The notes under the pieces are model-generated. The model saw nothing but the letters and a program-made list of their open reading frames with translations, made no database searches and was not told where the DNA came from. A program made the position numbers and the translations under genes. From an uncultured Burkholderiales bacterium (lineage in GTDB: Bacteria; Pseudomonadota; Gammaproteobacteria; Burkholderiales; Burkholderiaceae): a DNA stretch of 5,904 nucleotides. Positions 1 through 4,580 of this stretch are shown one piece after another. Numbering within the stretch: the stretch's first letter is position 1; each line of letters begins with the position of its first letter. Location: the NCBI GenBank assembly GCA_946480465.1, contig CAMLJY010000174.1, positions 1-5,904 of the forward strand, read 5' to 3'.

Positions 1-414
1 GTCTGGCGCGACAGCAGCCACGCGCGCCAGGCCTTGAGCTTCGAGCGCTATGCGAGCGCGGGCCACGTGGTGATGCAGCCGGTCGACACTGACAAGCCCG
101 CGTTCGAGAGCTGGTTCGTGCAGCGCTACGGGCTGTCGCGCCGGGTCGAGGTGACGACCTACAGCTTCGCCGCACTGCCCTTCCTCGTCGTCGGGACGGA
201 ACGGATCGCGACGGTGCACTCACTGCTGGCGCGGACCATCGAGCCGGCGCTGCCGATCGTGCTGCTGCCGCTGCCGTTGCCGATGCCGCCCTTCGAGCAG
301 GCGATGCAGTGGCACAAGCACCGCTCGCTCGACCCCGGCCTGGTGTGGCTGCGCGGCCTGATGCAGCAGGCGGCGCGGGCGCTGCAGGGCGGTGGCGATG
401 CCACTGCCTCCTGA
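1..414 (+). CDS. LysR-type transcriptional regulator, C-terminal part (5' end outside window)
   Basis: The frame is open from base 1 and ends at TGA 412-414, leaving 137 residues. They match the end of the effector-binding domain of LysR-type regulators of the NodD/aromatics-like subgroup: an LSFERYASAGHV segment, then PAFESWFVQRYG, a strand region RRVEVTTYSFAALPFLVVGTERIATV, the proline-rich PLPLPMPPF, and the typical QWHKHRSLDPGLVWLR near the end. The N-terminal winged helix-turn-helix, which would prove DNA binding, lies outside the window. LysR proteins usually act as tetramers that sense a small molecule and control a neighbouring, often divergent gene; that target would be upstream of this window. 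The ligand cannot be read from this part. The last 15 or so residues are Ala/Gly-rich and probably disordered. The next gene on this strand begins 368 bases downstream and is unlikely to be in the same operon. The family call is firm; the subgroup is less certain. Confidence 0.88.
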   Translation, partial: VWRDSSHARQALSFERYASAGHVVMQPVDTDKPAFESWFVQRYGLSRRVEVTTYSFAALPFLVVGTERIATVHSLLARTIEPALPIVLLPLPLPMPPFEQAMQWHKHRSLDPGLVWLRGLMQQAARALQGGGDATAS

Positions 415-544
415 AGTGAGCGGCCGTCCGCCACGGCGATCGAGCGGACCCTGCAGGAGCGGCGCCGCGGCGGCGGCCCACCCTGCGCGGACCGGCCGGA
501 TGCGCAGTGGACCCGGTGCTGCTCGGTGAAGGCCTGACGCCATT

Positions 545-565
545 GCGCTCGCGGCGCGAGAGCGC
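545..565. repeat. GC-rich stem-loop, possible terminator of the LysR transcript
   Basis: GCGCTC at 545-550 pairs with GAGCGC at 560-565 around a 9-base loop. The overlapping CTCGCG-G-CGCGAG (548-560) is an alternative near-perfect palindrome. The downstream stretch is pyrimidine-rich (CACCTTCTTC) but has no true T-run, so intrinsic termination is only a possibility. Factor-dependent termination or chance in GC-rich DNA are alternatives. Confidence 0.3.
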
Positions 566-599
566 TACGTCACCTTCTTCGCCTGCCGTTGAGGCGGCC

Positions 600-618
600 T
601 GACCGCCACGAGCGGTCA
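600..618. repeat. 19-bp dyad TGACCGC-N5-GCGGTCA
   Basis: Two perfect 7-bp half-sites (600-606 and 612-618) are separated by five bases. The size and symmetry suit a binding site for a dimeric regulator, or a short hairpin in RNA. It lies 165 bases before the start of the phasin-like gene. No known regulator consensus was recognised, and no T-run follows. Confidence 0.35.
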
Positions 619-705
619 CCCCTGGCCTGCACGCCAAGACAGCGAACACCGAGAGCGTGAGCCGAGCTGCCGGCAGGCACGCCGTGCAGGCCACCGGCGG
701 CTGGA

Positions 706-719
706 TTGCGCGCGATCAA
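706..719 (+). promoter_or_regulatory. Candidate FNR/ANR-family box before the phasin-like/aldolase unit
   Basis: TTGCG-CGCG-ATCAA matches the FNR/ANR consensus TTGAT-N4-ATCAA at 8 of 10 fixed positions, with one half-site perfect and the other keeping TTG. Its centre is 712.5. A weak -10 element TACCGT at 742-747 (the conserved T, A and final T present) predicts a start near 754, placing the box centre at about -41.5, the class II activator position. The start codon is at 783, giving a leader of roughly 29 bases. This geometry makes the box more credible than the sequence match alone. Low-oxygen activation is inferred, not shown. Confidence 0.42.
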
Positions 720-782
720 TCGCCGGCGCTGCAACGGCGGCTACCGTGCTGGACGCATTCCATCCATCTTCAGGAGCGCTCC

Positions 783-1568
783 ATGGCCAGCAAGGCATCA
801 CCGAAGAACGGCCGCGCCGCCGCCAAGGCCGGCGTGGCACCCAGCGGCAGGTCGCGCCAGCGCGCCAAGCCGGCGGCGCTGGGCGCTGCCGGCACGGCCG
901 TCAAGCACGGCATCGCCAGCAGCATGAAGGGCCTGGAGAAGATCGAAGGCGAGATCGCCCGCCTGGTGCGCCGCACCGTGGCCGATGCGCTGCAGGCCGG
1001 CGGAGCGGTGGGCCGGGAGCTCGGTTCCGTCGTCCGCGACGTGGTCACCGGCGCCATCGAGGCCACCGGCCAGGCGGGCACCGGACTGGCGGTGAGCATC
1101 AAGGGCGTGGCGCACGGTGCCGTGGTGGGCGTGCACGATGTGCGCGGCAACATCAGCAAGGCCGGTGCCGAAATCGTCAAGACAGCCATGAAGCAGGCGC
1201 ACAAGGTGGGGGCCGACGTCGCGCTCGTCGCGCGCCGTGCCCTCGAAGGGATCGCGGCCGGGGTGAAGGAAAGCGGTGGCAATGTCGCCGAGGTCGCCAA
1301 GACCACGGCCCAGGTGGCGCTGGTGACGGCGACCGACCTCGGCAAGCTCGCCCTGCATGCCGTCCGGCAGATCCTGGCCGGCGCGGCGGAGGGACTGGAC
1401 GAGATCGCTCAGGCGCGGGCGGTGCAGCCGCGTGCGGCGGCGCGCAAGGCGGGCACGGCGAAGCCAGCCAAGCCGGCCCAGCCGACGCAAGCCTCCCGTG
1501 CCATGCGTCCCGCCGCACGCAAGCCGCCGGCTGCCCCCGCGCGGCCCCGTGCCGCGCGTGCCGCCTGA
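783..1568 (+). CDS. Phasin-like Ala/Lys-rich protein with seven amphipathic 21-22-residue repeats
   Basis: The protein has 261 residues; I cannot give it a firm family name. The ATG at 783 is chosen because AGGAG (772-776) lies 6 bases upstream; the in-frame GTG at 657 would add a 42-residue leader of no recognisable character. Residues 1-45 are basic with no Asp or Glu. Residues 60-211 divide into seven tandem units (starts 60, 82, 104, 126, 148, 170, 191), five of 22 residues and two of 21, with a small residue at unit position 10 (Ala in five), Gly at position 18 (five of seven) and mostly hydrophobic residues near the start and end. Residues 212-261 form an acid-free Ala/Pro/Lys/Arg tail like those of histone H1-like proteins and the phasin PhaF. 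No signal peptide or membrane segment is seen. The repeats suggest amphipathic helices that coat a lipid or polyhydroxyalkanoate surface, and the tails suggest binding to DNA or another polyanion such as polyphosphate. An LEA-like stress protein is an alternative. It probably shares a transcript with the aldolase gene 34 bases downstream. Confidence 0.82.
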   Translation: MASKASPKNGRAAAKAGVAPSGRSRQRAKPAALGAAGTAVKHGIASSMKGLEKIEGEIARLVRRTVADALQAGGAVGRELGSVVRDVVTGAIEATGQAGTGLAVSIKGVAHGAVVGVHDVRGNISKAGAEIVKTAMKQAHKVGADVALVARRALEGIAAGVKESGGNVAEVAKTTAQVALVTATDLGKLALHAVRQILAGAAEGLDEIAQARAVQPRAAARKAGTAKPAKPAQPTQASRAMRPAARKPPAAPARPRAARAA

Positions 1569-1602
1569 ACACGCTCTTCTCCTTTGATTCGAGGGAATTG
1601 CC

Positions 1603-2616
1603 ATGGACATGCGCGATGAACTGCAGGCCACGGTGGACGCGCTGGTCCAGCCGGGCAAGGGCATCCTGGCGGCTGACGAGAGCGGCCCCACCATCGCCAA
1701 GCGCTTCAAGGCCGTGGGCGTGGAGTCGACCGAGGAGAACCGCCGCGCCTACCGCAGCCTGCTGCTGGCCACCGCGGGGCTGGGTGCGCACATCAGCGGC
1801 GTCATCCTCTACGAGGAAACGCTGGGCCAGCGCGCCGACGACGGCACGCCCCTGCCGGCATTGGCCGCGCGCCAGGGCATCGTGCCCGGCATCAAGGTCG
1901 ATGCCGGCAAGATCCCGCTCGCGCATGCGCCGGGCGACGAGATCACCCAGGGGCTGGACGGGCTGGCCAAGCGCCTGGCGGGCTACAAGGAACAGGGGGC
2001 CCGCTTCGCGAAGTGGCGTGCCGTCTACAACCTCTCCGACACCCTGCCCAGCCGACTGGCGATCGAAGCCAATGCCGATGCTTTGGCATGTTATGCCGCG
2101 ATTTGCCAGGAGGCCGGCGTGGTGCCCATTGTCGAGCCCGAGGTGCTGATCGACGGCGACCACGGCATCGGGCGCTGCGCCGACGTCACGGAGGCCGTGT
2201 TGCACGAGGTCTTTCACGCCCTGCACCGGCACCGGGTGGCGCTGGAACACGCGCTGCTGAAGCCCAGCATGGTCGTGGCGGGAAAGGAACACGAGCGCCA
2301 GGCAGCGCCGGCCGAGGTGGCCGCCCAGACCGTTCGCGTGCTGCGCCGGACGGTGCCGGCAGCGCTGCGCGGCATCTTCTTCCTGTCGGGCGGGCAGACG
2401 CCGGCCGAAGCCACGGCGAACCTCGATGCCATCAACCGACAGGGGCCGCAGCCCTGGGCCCTGAGCTTCTCCTATGGCCGGGCGCTGCAGGAGCCGGTGC
2501 TGAAGGCGTGGCGCGGCTCCGCCGCCAACCTGCCCGCGGCACAGGCCGCACTGCTGCGCCGGGCGCGGATGAATGGGGCAGCGCGGGATGGGCGGTTCGA
2601 CGTGGCGATGGAGTAG
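1603..2616 (+). CDS. Fructose-bisphosphate aldolase, class I (Schiff-base type)
   Basis: The enzyme cleaves fructose 1,6-bisphosphate to glyceraldehyde 3-phosphate and dihydroxyacetone phosphate, and makes the reverse reaction in gluconeogenesis, in the cytoplasm and without a metal. The 337 residues align with animal-type class I aldolases at a nearly constant offset. The Schiff-base lysine is Lys220 in LLKPSMVVAG (rabbit muscle Lys229); Lys98 in GIKVDAGK matches Lys107; Lys137 in FAKW matches Lys146; Glu178 and Glu180 in VPIVEPE match Glu187 and Glu189; Asp25 in GILAADES matches Asp33. Phosphate-binding LSGGQ (261-265) and SFSYGRALQ (288-296) are intact. The C-terminus ends in Met-Glu and lacks the terminal Tyr of vertebrate enzymes. 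The ATG at 1603 follows GAGGGA (1591-1596) by 6 bases; an in-frame ATG at 1609 is less well spaced. The 34-base gap after the phasin-like gene has no hairpin, so co-transcription is likely. Many bacteria use a class II aldolase for the housekeeping role, so this may be a condition-specific isoenzyme (inference). Confidence 0.97.
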   Translation: MDMRDELQATVDALVQPGKGILAADESGPTIAKRFKAVGVESTEENRRAYRSLLLATAGLGAHISGVILYEETLGQRADDGTPLPALAARQGIVPGIKVDAGKIPLAHAPGDEITQGLDGLAKRLAGYKEQGARFAKWRAVYNLSDTLPSRLAIEANADALACYAAICQEAGVVPIVEPEVLIDGDHGIGRCADVTEAVLHEVFHALHRHRVALEHALLKPSMVVAGKEHERQAAPAEVAAQTVRVLRRTVPAALRGIFFLSGGQTPAEATANLDAINRQGPQPWALSFSYGRALQEPVLKAWRGSAANLPAAQAALLRRARMNGAARDGRFDVAME

Positions 2617-2648
2617 GCCGTCCGAATACGCCTCGTGCCGTCCTTCGT

Positions 2649-2679
2649 CCGGCTCGGTGGACGACCGAACCGGAGCCGG
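2649..2679. terminator. Possible terminator hairpin between convergent genes
   Basis: CCGGCTC (2649-2655) and GAGCCGG (2673-2679) are perfect 7-bp complements with a 17-base loop, inside which GGT (2656-2658) and ACC (2664-2666) can also pair. It lies 32 bases after the aldolase stop, in the 195-base gap before the convergent stress-protein gene. No T-run follows on either strand, so intrinsic termination is doubtful. The rest of the gap (2617-2811) shows nothing else I can support. Confidence 0.3.
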
Positions 2680-2811
2680 TTCCCGGGCAACGCTCTCGAG
2701 CGGCAAGCGGTGCCATGGGCTGACCTCGAGCCCGCGCTCCTCCCACCGTCAGGATTCGACCATGGGCGCGCCTGCCTGCGCCATCGTGTCTTGCCGGCCC
2801 GCGCGATGCCA

Positions 2812-3696
2812 TCAAGCGACCACCAGCACATCGCTGATGGCCGAGTGCACGACGTGCTCGGCCATGCTGCCCAGCGCGCTGTTCGTAGCAAGCCCGTCAC
2901 CATGGTGGCCCACGACAACGCAGTCGGCGCTCAGCTCTGCGGCGGCCACCAAGATCGCGCGCTCCGGCGCGTCTTCGGCCACGATGGTGCTCACCGGATG
3001 GGCGGTGGATGCAGAGAGTCGCAAGGCCAATCGGCGACAGTCCAGAACGGCCTTCGACTTCGTCGTGTCGTGGTCGAGGGGGGGTGGCTGTTCGGCGTCA
3101 TCGGGCCTCGGTGCGTCGACGAGCATCACGGCGTCCAGCGCGTGAAGCAGGTGGTGATGCGCCTCCGGGAACAGCTCGACGGCCAGGGAGGCGGCCCGGA
3201 CAGAGCCGGCACGCAAGTCCACCGCGGACAAGACCGTGCCGTAGGGGCGGCACGCGAGGGCTCGGACGACCAGGGTGGGAGCCGCAGGCATGCGAACCAC
3301 TGCCGAGGCGGTCGTGCCCAAGCCGTGCAGGTCGAGGTCTCCGCGAGAGCCGACGACGACAAGCGAGCCAGCATGGGCTTCGGCGAACGCCTTGATGACC
3401 ATGACAGCGGATCCGGCACCGCAATGGGTTCGCACGTCGGCAGACAGGCGCTGACCGAGTGCGGCGGCGGTCCCCGACAGCGCCTGCCGGGCCTGGGCCT
3501 CCGGCAGCGCTGCCGTGGCGGGCTGCCGGCTTCCGCCGCGCCCGTCGCCTGGCTCGGGTGCGCGGGCTCCATCCAGCGCGTGCAGCAGCCACAGCGACGC
3601 GCCGTGCTGAACCGCCAGGTGGGCACCGCGCTCGATGGCCGCCGTGGACGTCCTGGAAAAGTCGGTCGCGACAACGACCGTGCGAATCGATGCCAT
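2812..3696 (-). CDS. Tandem-domain universal stress protein (UspA family)
   Basis: The 294-residue cytoplasmic protein has two UspA folds. Domain 1 (about 1-145) opens with RTVVVATDFS (Asp12 at the usual nucleotide-contact position) and ends with VVVGSRG and APTLVVRA. Domain 2 (about 150-294) opens with GTVLSAVD (Asp160) and ends with VVVGHHG and SDVLVVA. The ATP-binding signature G-x2-G-x9-G-(S/T) is exact in domain 2 (Gly263, Gly266, Gly276-Ser277). In domain 1 the loop is two residues shorter (Gly116, Gly119, then Gly127-Thr128), so that site may bind poorly. Of two in-frame ATGs, the one at 3696 is chosen because GGAG (3709-3706) is 9 bases upstream; the ATG at 3702 is only 3 bases from it. 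Such proteins help cells survive starvation, oxidative stress or low oxygen, usually by an unknown mechanism. The gene is divergent from the Coq4-like gene and convergent with the aldolase gene. Confidence 0.95.
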   Translation of the reverse strand: MASIRTVVVATDFSRTSTAAIERGAHLAVQHGASLWLLHALDGARAPEPGDGRGGSRQPATAALPEAQARQALSGTAAALGQRLSADVRTHCGAGSAVMVIKAFAEAHAGSLVVVGSRGDLDLHGLGTTASAVVRMPAAPTLVVRALACRPYGTVLSAVDLRAGSVRAASLAVELFPEAHHHLLHALDAVMLVDAPRPDDAEQPPPLDHDTTKSKAVLDCRRLALRLSASTAHPVSTIVAEDAPERAILVAAAELSADCVVVGHHGDGLATNSALGSMAEHVVHSAISDVLVVA

Positions 3697-3705
3697 GGTC
3701 ATGAT

Positions 3706-3709
3706 CTCC
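3706..3709 (-). promoter_or_regulatory. Ribosome binding site deciding the universal stress protein start
   Basis: GGAG read on the minus strand lies 9 bases before the ATG at 3696 and 3 bases before the ATG at 3702. The spacing favours the downstream ATG, which gives the short N-terminus MASIRTVVVATD expected for the family. Confidence 0.65.
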
Positions 3710-3814
3710 ACGATGCAGACTTGGGGCAAACCGCCGGCCTGGCGCCCCTTCCAATGCAGCCGCCTGCGGCCTGCCGGGTGTCGTCCGGCCGCTCTCCCGT
3801 AGACTGCCCGCGGG

Positions 3815-3837
3815 TGTTGCGGCCAGACGGCGCAACA
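3815..3837. promoter_or_regulatory. Operator-like 23-bp dyad TGTTGCG-N9-CGCAACA
   Basis: Two perfect 7-bp half-sites (3815-3821 and 3831-3837) have centres 16 bp apart, about one and a half helical turns. A third, degenerate copy may follow (GTTGTCGCG, 3839-3847). It lies 119 bases upstream of the stress-protein start and 239 upstream of the Coq4-like start. I did not match it to a known regulator. As RNA it would form a 7-bp stem with a 9-base loop without a T-run, so a binding site is the likelier reading. Confidence 0.42.
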
Positions 3838-4062
3838 GGTTGTCGCGAAGGTCGGGCCGCCTCGCGAGTCTTGACATGGACCGCCGGCAGATGCCTGCAC
3901 AAACACTTGTCCTGTTAGCCGCCGGGTCGTGTGCAGCAGCGCTGCCTCATACCTTCGCCTCGAAGCAGTTGGAACGGCTTTCGCACCGGTTCCCACGGCG
4001 CACCGGGCTGCTGCACCGCGGGGGCCCGACGGTCGTCGCCGCAGCGGCCTTGCTGCTGCGGT

Positions 4063-4066
4063 GAGG
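4063..4066 (+). promoter_or_regulatory. Ribosome binding site deciding the Coq4-like start
   Basis: GAGG lies 9 bases before the GTG at 4076. The other in-frame GTG candidates, at 4061 and 3929, have no comparable site, and the extra residues they would add look like translated noncoding DNA (Arg/Ala/Pro-rich). Confidence 0.55.
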
Positions 4067-4075
4067 CAGGCGATC

Positions 4076-4567
4076 GTGCCGCACTCACCTGCCAGCTCGC
4101 ACCGCTTCGAGTCGCCCGCATCCACACAGACGCTCGCGGAAGGACTGGCCGAGTACTTCGCGGCCCATCCAGATCTGAAGCGCGAAGAGCATCTGGCGTC
4201 GGCCGAGGCCCGGCAGTTCTTCCGCAGCCACGACGTCGTGCATGTGCTGTACGGATGCGGCACATCGATGCCTGACGAAGCCATCGTCAAGCTGGCCAGC
4301 CTGTTCGGCACCACCGGCGGCTTGCGGGTGCTGCGCGGCTACACGCACCACGAGACGCTGGAGATCTACCGCCGGCTTCCCGTCTCGAGCACCCTGCAGG
4401 CCCTGCTGATGGCGCCCTTCCTGCTCGCGCGCACCATCTGGCGCTGCAGCCGCCAGGCCCGGCGCTGGCCCTGGGCCGAGAACGAGCAGTACATGAATCG
4501 GCCACTGGCGGAGCTGCGTTCGGACTTCGGCATCCGCGTCGCGCACGAGGAACGCCAGCGGGGCTGA
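4076..4567 (+). CDS. Coq4-like protein with HDxxHx11E metal-ligand motif
   Basis: The 163-residue protein carries His52-Asp53-x2-His56-x11-Glu68 (in SHDVVHVLYGCGTSMPDE), the HDxxHx11E signature of Coq4, which in eukaryotes is a ubiquinone-biosynthesis protein at the inner mitochondrial membrane. The flanks look typical of short bacterial relatives: AEGLAEYFAAHP (21-32), EARQFFRSHD (44-53), KLASLFGTTGGLRVLRGY (72-89) and a C-terminal WPW...LRSDFGIRVAHE. A hydrophobic stretch at about 105-122 could sit on the membrane. Eukaryotic Coq4 is longer and carries an N-terminal targeting region that is absent here. GTG 4076 is taken as the start on ribosome-site spacing. The gene stands alone: divergent from the stress-protein gene, and 13 bases from the convergent permease stop. 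No ubi gene is nearby, so a role in quinone chemistry or lipid handling is inference from the motif; other metal-dependent roles remain possible. Confidence 0.8.
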   Translation: MPHSPASSHRFESPASTQTLAEGLAEYFAAHPDLKREEHLASAEARQFFRSHDVVHVLYGCGTSMPDEAIVKLASLFGTTGGLRVLRGYTHHETLEIYRRLPVSSTLQALLMAPFLLARTIWRCSRQARRWPWAENEQYMNRPLAELRSDFGIRVAHEERQRG

Positions 4568-4580
4568 GTGCGTCGGCGGC

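Larger units (their letters stand above)
415..782. other. Gene-free region of 368 bases between the LysR gene and the phasin-like gene
   Basis: No convincing gene was found on either strand. The open frames here are antisense or out-of-frame with Arg/Ala/Pro-rich, low-information translations and no good ribosome site. The region holds at least four inverted repeats: GTCCGC/GCGGAC at 426-431/444-449, GCGCTC/GAGCGC at 545-550/560-565, TGACCGC/GCGGTCA at 600-606/612-618, and an 11-bp pair at 623-633/683-693. It ends with an FNR-like box and the ribosome site of the next gene. The first repeat, 11 bases after the LysR stop, could end LysR transcription, but no T-run follows it. Confidence 0.7.
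3697..4075. promoter_or_regulatory. Divergent regulatory region of 379 bases
   Basis: This stretch separates the divergent start codons of the universal stress protein and Coq4-like genes, so it should hold promoters for both. It contains a 23-bp dyad (3815-3837), a consensus -35 hexamer TTGACA on the plus strand (3871-3876) with no good -10 at 15-19 bases, a short dyad ACAA-N4-TTGT (3899-3910) and a distant 10-bp inverted repeat (3931-3940/4007-4016). I found no clear sigma-70 or sigma-54 promoter for either gene. Short open frames within it have no family resemblance. Confidence 0.6.

Noticed and set aside
657..782. In-frame upstream extension of the phasin-like protein from a GTG at 657
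   Set aside because: The ATG at 783 has AGGAG 6 bases upstream. The extension has no recognisable character, overlaps the FNR-like box and would place the predicted promoter inside the gene.
1584..1597. TTGAT-TCGA-GGGAA resembling an FNR box before the aldolase gene
   Set aside because: Only 7 of 10 positions match, the second half-site is poor, and it overlaps the ribosome binding site GAGGGA, so it is most likely chance.
1177..2706. Open frame of about 509 codons on the minus strand opposite the aldolase and part of the phasin-like gene
   Set aside because: It is antisense to two well-supported genes, has a low-information composition and matches no recognisable domain.
3871..3876. Consensus -35 hexamer TTGACA on the plus strand before the Coq4-like gene
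   Set aside because: No acceptable -10 hexamer lies 15-19 bases downstream, so it was not listed as a promoter, although use by an activated promoter is possible.
3899..3910. Short dyad ACAA-N4-TTGT
   Set aside because: Four-base arms are too short to separate from chance, and the sequence matches no consensus I can name.
3931..4016. 10-bp inverted repeat GTGCAGCAGC/GCTGCTGCAC with a 66-base loop
   Set aside because: It is built from GCAGC/GCTGC repeats that are common in such GC-rich DNA, and the large loop argues against a functional hairpin.
3929..4075. Upstream GTG starts (3929, 4061) for the Coq4-like protein
   Set aside because: The extra residues look like translated noncoding DNA, and only the GTG at 4076 has a suitable ribosome site (GAGG, 9 bases).
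3697..4314. Long in-frame extension of the stress-protein reading frame upstream of 3702
   Set aside because: It runs antisense through half of the Coq4-like gene and the divergent control region. The family N-terminus begins right at the ATGs at 3702/3696.
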